A stretch of 64,000 nucleotides of DNA from Branchinecta lynchi (GCA_023053575.1 JAKZAP010000014.1:10994363-11058362); one strand, 5' to 3'; positions 41,990-53,740 are shown, counted from the first letter of the stretch. Numbers and translations are program-made. The notes: generated by a model not told the origin, from the letters alone.

Positions 41990-42332
41990 TCTGTTTTTTT
42001 GTAACTTTCCAGGCAAACTATTTGTCCTGCGAGATGTCTCCTTTTGTCGAAATCAACTTGAATTGGCTTTTAATAATAAAAACGGACCCTTGAATATGAC
42101 ACCACACCCCCCACCCTTCTTAAATATAAGGCAAGAATCTACAAACTTGACCTGTACCTTGGCCTAAAGGATCATCATACCAAGTTCAGACAAAATATCT
42201 CAGTGTCTTTGAGAGTTCTTGTTCTGAGAGACAGACAACTTTACTAAGTCAAAGATGATTACTAAGTCAGAAATTGTATGTCTCTCCTTTGACAAAAGTA
42301 TCCCGCCAACTTACATTTTGAGAACCCAAAAA
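41990..42332 (+). mobile_element. Family A element, degenerate
   Basis: TTTCCAGGCAAACTATTTGTCC, ACCAAGTTCAGACAAAATATC, GAGAGTTCTTGTTCTGAGAG and a final ACTTACATTTTGAGAACCCA follow family A order at low identity. Confidence 0.5.
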
Positions 42333-42514
42333 TAGCTCACCTTTCTCAGACCAGAGTACACACTCTCGAATTTTGCAGTGAAAATTTTAATTGAAATTTT
42401 CATGTCATCCTCACAGTCAAGAGGCAAAATCTGGTTTAACAGTCATTAGTCCCAAAATATTAAAATTATACACCTTTTCTTTGTTTTGAACCTGCTTTAA
42501 ATAGGGTTTTCTGG

Positions 42515-42602
42515 TCATTGGTCAGCTGAATTTTATCTAGTAACATTCAGCTAACATATCCATTTTACACTATTTAATATGATTGGCAGTCAGCTTGTGC
42601 TT
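42515..42602 (+). mobile_element. Family B half element, degenerate
   Basis: CAGCTAACATATCCATTTTA and TATGATTGGCAGTCAGCTTG match the right arm and tail of family B. The core is not recognisable. Confidence 0.45.
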
Positions 42603-43359
42603 TTGAATTTGTAGGGGTCCTGTCTAAATTTGTCCAAGCTGGTTTTGTTTTTACTTTTAACATACGAATCTAGCTTTAAAAACACAACTGCACTTTCATT
42701 CAAAAATTTGTTCATACCAATGATAGAAGGACCTGAGATGGTACTGTTACGTCAGCCTGTCTTAGCACCTGTAGGCTATATATATATTTTCTTGTGTAAC
42801 CCAGTTACCGCTAGCCAATGCCACTACTTATCTGTTCATTTAACTCTCTCTCTCAAACAAACTAACATCAAATTTCTAAAATTTCATGAATCCAAGATGG
42901 CTGATCCATAGTGCTATGTGATGTGAGTATGAGAAAGTCTGAGATTGTTTCATTGGATGTCAAATCAGGACCACAGATCAATAATCTTTTGAACAGTTTT
43001 GCTTTTTTTGTTCTGTTTCTTTTGCACCTCCAGTTGCAGCCAGGGTATGGCAGCTACTGCATCACCAATGATTCTTCAGAGTATCCCGACGAAAGGAGAA
43101 CTAGGCTTTCAAATTAGCCTATCTCTATTGTACCCAAATCACTCCGTGTTTTGCCATTTAGATTTGTTGAAGGAGGGAAATTATCTGCCTGTATTTTTTT
43201 TTGCATTTTTAACACTAAATTACTACACAGAATTTAATATTATTTACACAGTACTCTGCACTCAAAATTATTTCAAGGTTCGAACCAGAGAATGGTTTAA
43301 AAGAGCAATAGGCAATAGCTGAATATCTTGGCAATGCCAGTAGTCTTGATAAAGGGATA

Positions 43360-43850
43360 TTGGGTTCTTGGGTCAGTCCATTATGTCTAGCCTTTAACAC
43401 TGATGAGACAGTTGTTTTACTGTTTAATTACAAAGGAAACAGACGTTCAATAAATCTATCGGGTCCTGAAGTTCCTTTCGCTAGGAGACCTGGGTATGCC
43501 TGTTGGAGCGAATCTGAAAGATACTGCAAACTAGCACTGAAAAATTATGCTCGAAAGAGATCTGAGTAGAGCACACCCATCTCAGTTATATAATAGCCTA
43601 ACAGTTCCTCGCCTACTCGCTCTTGATCCTGTTTGGTCTTTTCTTAATTGTGGTAAGAGGAAGCAAGTTCACCGCCTTTATTTTAAATTTGCAAAGTATT
43701 TGATGGGACTGCCAGCGTGGACAAGTAATTCTTTTCTGCAGAGAAAATATCGACTGGTAAACCCCGTGGGAGTTATTGAGAAGCGTTTTAGTGATTTCTC
43801 TACTGAATGTCAGGGAGTCATTCCATCTTTGGTCATTTCTGTTTGTTCCA
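43360..43850 (+). pseudogene. Decayed non-LTR retrotransposon fragment
   Basis: One frame gives NTDETVVLLFNYKGNRR then LSGPEVPFAR (RT block before YLGV); another gives NSLTVPRLLALDPVWSF, KRKQVHRLYFKFAKYLMGLP (thumb region). Jockey/R1-like in wording. At least one frameshift separates the two. Confidence 0.5.
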
Positions 43851-44509
43851 GGTTCGTAGTTATCGAAGTATGTTTTTTCCTTTCCGTTGTTTCTTTTTCT
43901 TGTTTTTTACTCCGTCTTTTCTGGGCCTCTCCCAGTTTTGTTCAGTGATGGGTTATAAATACAATGATGATGATGATGGTGACTTTTTTGTGGGACTGGT
44001 ATGAAACCTTTCTTTCATTTTGTTTGGCTAGAAGATAAGGCAAGTTGTCCCTCTGGTCTGTGTCCAGGTAAGGCAGCTAAGGATTGACTAACAGAAAGAA
44101 ATTGACTAGAAGTAGGGGTAGACTGCAGTGACACAAACACTGCATCTAATTCCAAAAATTAACCTGTTCTTCTCAACATTTGTTTATCAGTCAAGAACCA
44201 AATTGTTAAACACCACCATCCTTCTCAGTCAGTTAGCTGAAGGACAGATTGTTTGTCCTGCTTTATCTTGAATGAATAGAGTCAAGCTTGTGTGTTGTAA
44301 AGAAAACTGCAATGCAAACAATCTGTAGATTTAATATTGGCCAGAATTCTGCCCATAAGTTTTGCTGGTGTCACAAATTTGCTTCTTCAGATTTAAATGC
44401 CTATTTGTACCTTGGGCATTGCAGCTTGGAGCAAAATAAGGATTTCTCCTGTAGAATTCGCTCTGTAGTTGACTCTGTTTGGTTGGTACGTATGATGGTT
44501 TGTATTTGT

Positions 44510-45030
44510 GGTGAACCTTCAAACGTTGATACTGGTATCAACGGCATCCCATTTCAGCCTCCACTGGATGTCTGCCCACTCATCATCAACAGTATTTTTT
44601 AAGGATTTAGCTGTTTCACAATTTACTGTTTTTCGGAGAGGGAGTTCTAAATGGTATTGCTCTGGTAGAGAAGAACTGGTGTCCGATTGTGTCCAAGCGT
44701 TTTGGTGGCTGGCTTTGGTGCAAAAACTTTGCGAGACAGTTTTCGTCTGTAACCTCTGCAATTGCTGATTGTACAGGTGAACCTTCAAGTTGGATCGTTT
44801 TTCAGGCTCGCTTCTGCACACGTTCAAGGAGGAATTTATCCTTTTTGCAGAACTGGCGACAACCATACCAAACTCAACCCTTGGCCTGACCATGGATTTG
44901 TATAGCTTAGATATGACGGAGGGACTACGGCTTGTGAAGGTCCTACAGATATTTCCAAGGACCTGGTTTGAACTAGATGCAGAGTGCTTTGCATGCAGAT
45001 CAATCTTGTTGTCAATAATGACATCATGGT
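44510..45030 (-). pseudogene. Decayed non-LTR retrotransposon, RT thumb region
   Basis: The minus strand reads DVIIDNKIDLHAKHSA, FTSRSPSVISKLYKSMVRP, EFGMVV, then in a second frame KFLLERVQKRA and later QFFSTRAIPFRTPSPKN and, shifted again, AKSLKNTVDDEWADI. This is the full end of a CR1-like RT with at least two frameshifts. Confidence 0.7.
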
Positions 45031-45238
45031 CCTCTCATGAGTGACCGACTCCAGGTTATATCTATGGAATATTTCTCTGTCCCAGGGCTGCTTACTCAGC
45101 TCAGTCTAGTCTACTGAATGCAGAATTAACGTGAGATCCTGTCCTCATTCTGCGGATACAAAAGAATTATCTTAAACTGAACCTGTAAGCAATAAGGATG
45201 TTGCATCCCCATGAGTAGCTTTTTGTTGATGGTGGTGT

Positions 45239-45442
45239 TTATTTCCTGGTTATGAATTCTAGGGTGCCCCACATTTGCGTGCACCAGTCCTCGTCAAGTC
45301 GCATTTTGAACCACCAAGGTGTTTCGCTAGTCACAGTTGTTCCCGACAGGCCGCTCCATACAGGAAGAGCTCGGTTGCTGAAGAAGTGCTGGCGAACACG
45401 AGAGGAGCACGATCGTCGGAACTTCTTCCGGAAATGGCCCAA
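45239..45442 (-). pseudogene. Second LINE RT end, minus strand
   Basis: SSRVRQHFFSNRALPVWSGL and FKMRLDEDW correspond to the same RT terminal block (FFSxRxxxxWNxLP ... FKxRLDxxW) as at 44510-45030 but from another copy. Found upstream of the PHF-like gene. Confidence 0.55.
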
Positions 45443-45699
45443 GTCTGTAATTGGCTATCAGGAGTTAAGGGGGTGGGGGAACAACTAGAGTTTAGTAGTT
45501 TGAAGGTCCCCTCTCTTCCTTTGGTTTCTTAGTAGTGGAATCTTTAGTTTCTGCAGGCTGCGGATGGATTTTGTGAGCCGCCTCTAGCCGCCTTCAATTA
45601 GCTTCTTGTCCTGTTTATCGGAGGCTCATTTTACTGCTCCAACTTTCTTGCCGTGCAGGCTCCATGAGCAACTATTTAATGTTTTGTTTTATTTTTCAG

Positions 45700-45810
45700 G
45701 GAACAGATATGTCATTGCCGCCAGCAAAAAAAGGGAGAACCTCAGAGGATTTTCTGAAGTTCTGCAAGTTTATTTTGGACTATGAAAATTATGATGCAAT
45801 TCGACGTGAT
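45700..45810 (+). CDS. PHF13/23-like exon 1 of coding sequence (9 nt UTR plus 34 codons)
   Basis: The acceptor is TTTATTTTTCAG ending at 45699; the ATG is at 45709 and the donor GTAAGT at 45811. It encodes MSLPPAKKGRTSEDF and KFCKFILDYENYDAIRRD and ends in phase 0. Confidence 0.78.
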
Positions 45811-48800
45811 GTAAGTCTACATTTTAATTTATTTGCGAATGGAAAAAGTAGCAACAGCAGGATCGTCTGTGAGATCGCTTCTTGAGATAAATGCTCCGTA
45901 GTTACCAAGTGGTAACAAAACCTTTAATATGTAAGCTGTAGTTACAGTGTCAGAAGTTTTTCATAGTATTTCATTTATATTTCTTTCGTCTATTTAATTT
46001 TAAAGTGGATCAGGCCATTTGCTGCATCTTTCTATGAATTTCTTCATTGAAACTGTTCCCCAGAAATCCATTGTCCTAGTCTTCGACTATCTTGTTTTTC
46101 ATGCAACAATATTGTACAGCAAGCTCTCCCGCTGTCGACCACTACCATGGCTTGGGCCATGCCGAGGAACCTTTCACTAGCCACCTGAAAACACCTTCCG
46201 AGAAAGCTGGAACAGTTTCAAGAGTGCACAAACAGTTACAATTCGATTTGTTGATCATAGACCCCGACGCCCCGCCACATATCTTGGCCGTTGCTGAAAC
46301 TGAAACAGCTAAAACGCACATACGAAACGGTTGCGCGCCGATCGTCGACGCTGATAAATTGGCGGCGGCGATTCGCTTTTGTTCCGGCGTTTGCGTAACA
46401 ATTTTGGTCCAGGGAACCACTGAAGTTGAATTCAGACTCAAGTCTTCTGATTCGAATTTTTGCTTGAACTTTTTGCACTGAGATAACTAGTGTTTCCCTG
46501 TGCCCAAGCTAGCCTAGCACCAGCCTCCCAATAAGATAATTGAATTACTGAACTCAACGTGGAAAAACCAACCAACCCAAGTTCCAGAACATATTTTTTG
46601 CCAGCAAGAGTTTCAGTAAAGCAGCTACTCCAGTCGAGCTGTTGAGGAAGCTGTGGCTTGTTTTTGATGATTTTTTTTTTTGCACTTGTGTACGCTTTGG
46701 TAAACGTTAATTTTACATGGAGTAATAAAGAAATAGAAAACCGCGATTTTCGGGGTTTTTTCTTGATCAGCTAATTGTCCCTCTAGGATGATGTGCGAGG
46801 GATAAATATAAATAAGAAAAATCACGGTTTTCTATTTCTTTCGTAATGAATGGTCAGCTTGGCTTCAAACCTTATATACATGGAGTAATGTAATGTCGAG
46901 TAATATCCAACTCGCAACTAGGGCGGCAGAAGTAAGGACAAGTTCTCCTATTTAAACCACCTATATACCTCCTCCTATTCCCCAAAGGAAGACCATCGGC
47001 CCGTAGACTAAGAATTAATGTTAGTTCTTCCTAACCCATTCCCAATTTAAAATAAATAGTTTCCCCCCATGTCTCTCTTGCCCTTGCGTAAAACCTCAGG
47101 GAAGCCGAACTACTCAACAGACCTTGCCAAACTCTCGGTCGTGCTTTTCTGTTCGGCCTGAAGAGGAGTCTCATAAAGGGTGGGAAGCAGAAACATCATT
47201 ATTTTTGCCGGTTACTAACCTTCTTATGTTCCTCAGGAGAAATTAAGGTCGAGGTCTCGCAGTCCACCCAACAGCTCCGAAAGCGGGTTTGAGAGTTCAA
47301 AGTCAGATCGACCACGTTCATCCACACGAAGGAGAGCATTGCGACCAGAGTCACCGGTACAGAAACGTGTAGTGAAGAGGTCGGCACCAAGTCTCAGTGT
47401 TCAAGCCAAGGAGATTGAAACTTCATCGAGTAGTACAGGTAAAAACCATTCAGCTCTGTTGGCTTCGCCTAGTTAAAGCACAGGCTATACAAGAAATTAT
47501 TATCTGTCTCTATTTACTCTTTCAGACCATTCCCAATCTCGAGAGCTTGTACAGTGATGATTCTCCTAAATATCTTTTGTATGGCACTTGCCTTTCGGTT
47601 CCATATACGGATAACTTTTCCGTCGGTCGGTCCGTTGATCGCGAGTTAGGTATTTCCAGATGTGCTAGGACGATGAAACTTGGCAGGTTTATTAGGGACC
47701 CGACTAAACTAATTTGGAAACAGTCACTTCCCCGATCCGATCGTCGTTGTGGGAGTGGATGTAAGGGCAATCCGTAATCGTGAGGTATGTATAACTTTGA
47801 ATGGGGATCGGATCGTGATGAAACTTGATATTTGGAAAGGCCTCATGTCGCAGACGTCACACTTCAAGTCTGGACGGGATCTGGTGACTTTGGGGGTAGT
47901 TGGAGGGGAGGAACCGGAAATCGTGTGACACGTTCAAAGTGGAGTGATCGGGATGAAACTTTGTAAGAAGAACAAACACAAACCCTAATGCATAGCTGAT
48001 AGGACTGAACAGGTCCATGGACTATGGTGGAGTTGGAGGGGGGAGGGGATTCTGGTGATCCTGAGTTAAGGTACTTCCAGATGTGCTAGGACGATGGAAC
48101 TTTGCTGGTACATTGTAGACCTGACAAGATCGACGTTGAAATAGTCACTTCCCAGATTCGGTGAGGGATGGAGGGAGAAAGGTCGGGAAACTTGAGGCAT
48201 GCATAAATTTCAAACCGGTGGTCAAAATTAACGAAACTGAAGAGTACTCTGATGTTTCTCGTGTGTGCCTCAAGGGTTTTGTGTACAAACGAATTCCTAG
48301 TCCCCGTACAGTGCACATCTTGACCGCAAAGTGATAAAAATACGTTTGACTAAAGGATGCATTGGCATGATCTACAAGGGCCTATTACCATCTTTGCCTC
48401 ACTGGTTTCGCTTACAAATAATTCCTTAAAGTACCGCTTCTTAATCGCAAAGTGCGAAAAATACTTATGACCAAAAGATACATTTAAGTACGAAAAATAC
48501 TTATGACCAAAAGATACATTTCCGTGATCTCCAAGGGCCCGTGATCATTTGTGCCTCAAGGTTTTTGCCTACAAATGAATTTCTAACCCCCTGAAGGTGC
48601 GCATAATTACCGTAAAGTGCAAATACAAACTTTCGAGGAAACGGTACATTTGCGTGATCTCCAAGGGCCTATGCACATTCGTATCAGAATAAACCCACAA
48701 GTTGACAAATTCCCACAGTCATCCTCTAACCCAGCTTTACAAGTGCCATGTGAGCTTCTAGCTCTTGTCTTGGTTCTTAGTAAACTTCGACAAGCATAGG

Positions 48801-51800
48801 CATTGCTTTGCGGCTTTCCAGTCTAGCATGGATATATCAATCATAGTTGCCTAAAGTCAACGTGAGTTTCCTTGATGAACACCAAGTGCGCATCAGAAAC
48901 TCACATCTAGGGCATGTGTTCTCTAATAATTTGTGTGCTCCAGTATTATGATGCCCTTGAACTCCAGTCGGGTTTCATTTTCGAATAACAGTCTCTTTTG
49001 ATGTTGACCACAACATTCTCACTGGCAGTCGCAACGTTGTAGGCTCTGCATCAATTTCCGAGGGGACAGTCTAGAAGAAATTACTCATTTAGAAGAAGGT
49101 CGCTAAGAATCATTGCCGTAGGATGATAGTGCGATTCACAGTGGTCCAAGAAGGAGAGCTTGGTTTTACGTGAGATAAATCCGCATTCCTTAATCTCCAG
49201 AGGGAAAACTCTTCGTAGCATGTCCAATTTCCGTCGGTTCGTCTTATCATTATCGTCCTGTTGTTTTCTCAGACAGGCATTAGCAGTCATACACAAATCT
49301 ACAGTTTTTGGGAATGGTGCCCAATGTATGGGCATGGTGCTCATACTTTGGGGCACCATGTCGTGCAGCTCCCCGCCCTTTAAAATATGATTCTGAATCC
49401 AACAGATTGTGTGGGGGTACCATGCCTTTTCTGCAGGGCGTAGTGCCCCGACGGGCTTGGCTAGACGTTGGGGCACCAGTCCCAAAAAATGAGGATTTGT
49501 GTATCACTGGGCGTTAGTCGAATTTGTTTGATCTAGGCTAAGCAGAACCTTTAATTCAGGTTCCTCAAGAGCTGCCACTACAGAGTCGATCTCTATTTTA
49601 CTGTGAAAGGGCAAATGACTGCAGTATGGGCATAAAGAAGAACTCTTACAGACAGCGTGTAAGGTCAAGATCGAGAATACCGAGAGCGTAAAAGAATACC
49701 AAAACAAAGGAAGTATTGACGGGGATGTTTCATGAAGAAAGTATCACGATGTTGCTCTTGAGGTCAGCCGAACACGACTGCATTTCCCTAAAGGCGTATT
49801 CTCGCCGTTCCCCCAGTGCTCCTCGGGGAATTAAAGGGAACGGCGAGAATAGAGGGAGTCACTCCACGCGGACTTACAGAAAGAGCGAGAACACTGGGAA
49901 CGCTCCAAAATGGATTTTGTTCGAAAAATAAATATTAAGTTTACGAAATTAGTCTGGATCCACTTTATTTTTGGTTTCGTTTATTCTGATTATTTTAGTT
50001 AATCTTAACATTGCTCCAACACCAGCAAAAATTGATTCCCCTCCAAATCTGAAAGGGAGTCCTTTTTATGGCACTTGCCCTGCGGCCAAGTGCCATATAG
50101 CGATCGCAATTTCTGTCCGTCCGTCGGTCTGTCCAGGTTTTGCTAGTTCGGGCAATTCCACATAAGCTAGGACGATGAAACTTGACAGGCATATCAGGGA
50201 CCCCAAATCATTAAGTTGGAAATAGTCACTTCCCCCATCCGAGCACCGTGGAGGGAGGGAGAATCCGGAATCTTGAGGTATTTATAACTTATGAACGGGT
50301 GATCGGATCTCGATGAACTTGATATTTGGTATTTGATATTTGGAAAGACCTCATGCCTCAGACGACCCATTGTGACTTTTGGGGGAGCTGGAGGGGGCAA
50401 CCGGAAATCTTGGGAAACGCTATGAGTGGAGGGATCGAGATGAAACTTGGTGGGAAGACACCTAGCAAACCCTAAATACGTCATTTACATAACCGAGCCG
50501 ATTCGGTCACTTTTGGGGAGTGGAGGGAGGGGGAATCCAGGATCTTGAGGTATTTATAACTTTTGAACGGGTGATCGGATCTCGATGAAACTTAATATTT
50601 GGAAAGACCTCATGCCTCAGACGACCCACTTAAAATCCGGACCCGGTGACTTTTGGGGGAGCTGGAGGGGGCAACCAGAAATCTTGGAAAACGCTATCGA
50701 GATGAAACTTGGTGGGAAGAATTGACAATACCGATTTTATGAGACCTAGGTTGTTTTTTACGGTTCAGATTGGATCCGGCCAGGGTAGAAGGAGGATGAA
50801 CCGGAAACCGGAAATTTGCAGATATGCTTCGGTTGGACTCAAACTTGAAGAGTGAGAAGAGGCGATGTCAGGGATACAACGTCTATGTATCCTAGTCGTA
50901 CTTGGCCAGTGTGGAGAGTTAGATGGGGAGTCCCGGAAATTGTTTAGCTAGCATAGGGGTCAAACGAGTGGAGGGATTTGAATGAAACTTGAAGAGTAGA
51001 GATACGATGTTCCCTAGATGACATAGTTTAGGGTCCGGGCCGGATCTGAACAAGGTGAAGGGGAGGTGCCGTATTTTCGCGAAAAATGCTCAACTCAAGC
51101 GAAACGTGATAGCCGGTGGGAGAAGATGCTTTTGGTGATCATTTTAGGTGTAACTAGGTATCCTATTTCTAGGTCCGATCCTCGGAGGTTGAAGGGGGTA
51201 TTTTGTGACGTTCTCATCTTCTTTCTTGCCTACGTGCCTACTCGTAACAAGTGCCATATGAGCTCATAGCTCTAGTTGATAATGGTTATGGTAGTCGGAG
51301 CATTCCCCGTCCGTGGGGACTCGCGAGAATACGGGGATTGACTCCCCGGGACTAACAAAAACGCGGGGACTCCTCAAGTTGAGTCCTCGGGGAACGGCAA
51401 GAACACGCCTTAAGTCTATGCGCCTGACTGCCTCATTCTGACTCGAAAGTCTGTTTACCTCTCTCGTCACTATTCGTCTACAACGTTGACCGGATGAGTT
51501 CGGACCTAACCTGTTTCCCAAATTGCATTTTCATTTTTTTCCTTCTTTCAGAATCAGATACTGAAGCTGAAGGATACAACGACGTTACTTGCTACTGCGG
51601 CAAACCTTACGCCGGTCGGCCCATGATCGAGTGCACAAATTGCCTCACCTGGCTGCACATTTCCTGTGCCAAAGTGAAGCGTACGAACATTCCCGAGATT
51701 TTCATATGCAGCCAGTGCACTGGCCACGAGTCTCAGTCCCCAGATCACACCATGCCTTCGAACCGGTCTTTCAGCGGATCCAGGAATGTCCGCAATAGAG

Positions 51801-51814
51801 CTGGTGACCTTTGA
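45709..51814 (+). CDS. Short PHF13/PHF23-like PHD-finger protein (3 exons)
   Basis: Exons 45709-45810 (coding part), 47237-47438 and 51552-51814 join in phase to 188 residues plus TGA. The N-terminus carries KKGRTSEDFLKFCKFILDYE, matching the conserved N-terminal box of PHF13/PHF23 (RRRTVEDFNKFC...). The middle exon is Ser/Arg-rich and basic (RSRSRSPPNSSES ... STRRRALRPESP), a likely nuclear and DNA- or RNA-contacting region. The C-terminal exon is one C4HC3 PHD zinc finger (CYCGKPYAGRPMIECTNC, LHISC, ICSQC). In vertebrates PHF13 (SPOC1) and PHF23 read H3K4me2/3. The protein is shorter than those (about 300 and 400 residues), so it is a compact version of the family; direct orthology to one of the two cannot be decided. 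A 5' UTR exon should precede it, since the ATG lies 9 nt after an acceptor. Confidence 0.85.
46092..46481 (+). other. GC-rich patch open on both strands inside PHF-like intron 1
   Basis: A 130-codon + frame and 80-100 codon minus frames overlap in a CpG-rich stretch that differs from the AT-rich intron around it. No family is recognised and no clear splice sites frame it. It could be an inserted fragment of a coding element. Confidence 0.2.
47237..47438 (+). CDS. PHF13/23-like exon 2, Ser/Arg-rich
   Basis: The acceptor is TATGTTCCTCAG ending at 47236 and the donor is GTAAAA at 47439. It encodes a basic low-complexity linker (EKLRSRSRSPPN ... KRVVKRSAPSLSV). Phase is 0 in, 1 out. Confidence 0.75.
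47574..48769 (+). mobile_element. Family D element, copy 2, in PHF-like intron 2
   Basis: Starts TATGGCACTTGCC, then GTCGGTCGGTCCGTTGATC, CTAGGACGATGAAACTTGG and two to three repeat units, then about four ~110 bp repeats with ACCGCAAAGTG and GATCTCCAAGGGCC, and ends AAGTGCCATGTGAGC ... AGCTCTTG. Confidence 0.75.
49284..49509. mobile_element. Family E MITE, short copy
   Basis: CAGTCATACACAAATCTACA at the left, inverted GAGGATTTGTGTATCACTG at the right, with GGGCATGGTGC and GGGGCACCA motifs inside. 226 bp, in PHF-like intron 2. Confidence 0.7.
49795..49912 (+). repeat. Family J repeat, copy 2
   Basis: GTATTCTCGCCGTTCCCCCA followed by its own complement GGAACGGCGAGAATA within 60 bp, then GAGTCACTCCACGC. 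Confidence 0.5.
50063..51277 (+). mobile_element. Family D element, copy 3, full length
   Basis: Starts TTTTTATGGCACTTGCCCTG with a hairpin to GGCCAAGTGCCATA, then GTCCGTCCGTCGGTCTGTCC, CTAGGACGATGAAACTTG, two to three ~440 bp units, and ends ACAAGTGCCATATGAGCTCA. It occupies the 3' part of PHF-like intron 2, ending 275 bp before the PHD exon. Confidence 0.75.
51290..51413 (-). repeat. Family J repeat, copy 3, minus
   Basis: CGGAGCATTCCCCGTCCG, GCGAGAATACGGGGA and GTCCTCGGGGAACGGC are the complement of copies 1 and 2. Confidence 0.5.
51552..51814 (+). CDS. PHF13/23-like exon 3, PHD finger
   Basis: The acceptor is TTCCTTCTTTCAG ending at 51551. It encodes ESDTEAEGYNDVTCYCGKP, the full C4HC3 finger, and a tail ending RAGDL before TGA. 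All eight zinc ligands are present. The aromatic residues YNDVTCYC and WLH fit a methyl-lysine reader. Confidence 0.9.
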
Positions 51815-52415
51815 CCGCGGTGGACTGCTTTTTGTTTTCAGAGAAGTTTGCGTTACGTTAGTTATGCGATGATGTTCTTTCGTTTAGTGCACGTATTACA
51901 GATGCGCAAGTAGTGAAGTACCCGGTACGTTTTACTGGTTCTCCAGGTGCAACTTTTTCGGGGTTTCAGCTAATGGCCCTTTGACGTCCACCATCTTATG
52001 AGACTCTGCTTCCAAGTCCAAAAGAAGAGGTCAGGCTACATACAAATATATGATCTACCTGTACCGCCTTACAGAAAATGAGACCCATATCAGGATCCTA
52101 TTGGATCGAAACAGCAAGGCTCCTCATCTTGATGAAACAATTCCTTGTCAGTCACTGATCTATACAGTAATTCCTTCTTATTTCCCAGAGTCCTTCGCAA
52201 GTTGACATGACGTGACCATATTCATTTAAAGCACGCGATGTGGGAAACGAGCAAAAATCCAACCCATTCCCTTCCTAACAGTTGTTATCGCGCTTTGGGT
52301 TTTCACGGATTGGTGCTGTCACAGTCTCCGCACGACGACGTCCTTACGACATGAATCTTAATTGAGACAGTCATCAGTGATGAACCGATAATACGGAAAT
52401 GTCTACTTTAAAACT
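51815..52415. other. Downstream of the PHF-like gene; 3' UTR not delimited
   Basis: No AATAAA was noticed close to the stop. No repeat family of this window is recognised here. Confidence 0.35.
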
Positions 52416-52419
52416 ATAG

Positions 52420-52935
52420 TATAGGTGAGCCTCTTGTTAGTTGACTTTCAACAGTGCAGTTTTGGGCTAAATGGCAAAACGAAACTTCTGAACAGACTTT
52501 TATATATTCTTAAGGACCCTTGGTCAGCTTATTTGGCTGACGGATAGGTTCCTTTTTTCACAGCAATTGTGTGACAAGGGCACTGTTGAAAGTTAACAAA
52601 CGTCGAAGAAGCACACCTCTACTGTAGAATATTGTTCTATTGTAATGGCACAGTAGTATATGCAGTTGCAGGTTCGGTACGCTGTCTGACCATTGCCTTA
52701 ATTTGACAGCCCTTTGAGTCTCGCAGCTCCGATCGCTCGGTAATATGTGATAGAGGATTTTACTATTGCAAATCTGTAAACAGTGTTTTCGCAAGGACCC
52801 ATGATAAGTGTTTTGTAACTTGGCTGTTCTCTGGGCTTTCCACTATTTACCGTTTAAAAGATCTTCTTCCCCCGCGACTTAAGATGAAAGTTTGGCGTGG
52901 TGCTAATCTAAGGGCACAGTAGAGTTATGCCTTTT
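52420..52935. mobile_element. Nested or broken MITE related to 618-1080
   Basis: GTTGACTTTCAACAGTGCAG (52440) is inverted at GGGCACTGTTGAAAGTTAAC (52578), and ACACCTCTACTGTAG (52611) with CAGTAGAGTTATGCC (52918) resemble the TIR of the first MITE. Confidence 0.45.
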
Positions 52936-53288
52936 AACTGCAACGAAAAATTTGACGAAATTCAAGCCTAGCGAATATTCATGGCTTGCAAAGGATAATT
53001 TAAAGGACCCGTCGTAGCTGTAATTCCAATGCCACCTACTTACGTAACGGATTACTTAATTCTTAAAACTGAAGACCCAAATTTCGTATTTTACGTTCTA
53101 AATCCGGTAACGACACCTCTTTGCACTTGCTATTTTCCATGCGCATTATGCCGTCGCCAAGTGTTCGCGTATCATGCTCTTGATGCGCAAAACCGTTTTT
53201 CTGCATTTGGCTGAGTTTTTGGGAACATAGGAAAAGACTTATAACGGCCTAAGCTGTGGATAATTTTTTAAAAGCAGAGCCTAGTCTT

Positions 53289-53740
53289 AAGCTCCGTTCA
53301 CAAGCATGCCTAGCCAGGCGCAGATTGCAGGCCAGGCACGGAGTTACAGGCTCTGGAACTCGGTGCCTGGCTACGCCTGACCACGTGTCTAGGCATCAGT
53401 GCTTGGCGAGGCATGCTTGTGAACGGGGCTTTACAGTTTTCAAATAGTTTTGAATATATGAACATAAATGGTAAATAGTGTGAGGTGTGCTTCAAGTAAG
53501 CACAGATGTCTAGGCCCGTGCCTAGCATCACCGTTCACACCCATGCCTAGGCACAGATTTCGGGCCAGGCACGGAGTTACAGGCTCTGGAACTCGATGCC
53601 TGGCTAGGCCTGGGCACGTGTCTAGGCATCTATGCTTGGCTAGGCATGCTTGTGAACGGGGCTTTACAGTTTTCAAATAGTTTTGAATATATGAACATAA
53701 ACGGTAAATAGTGTGAGGTGTGCTTTAAGTAAAAAACACG
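53289..53740. mobile_element. MITE with GTTCACAAGCATGCCTAG ends in a 232-bp tandem duplication
   Basis: The first copy (53289-53432) has ends AAGCTCCGTTCACAAGCATG and inverted CATGCTTGTGAACGGGGCTT. The second copy (about 53529-53664) is similar. The ~75 bp after each copy (ACAGTTTTCAAATAG ... GTGAGGTGTGCTT) is nearly identical, so the element was duplicated with its flank. Confidence 0.7.
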
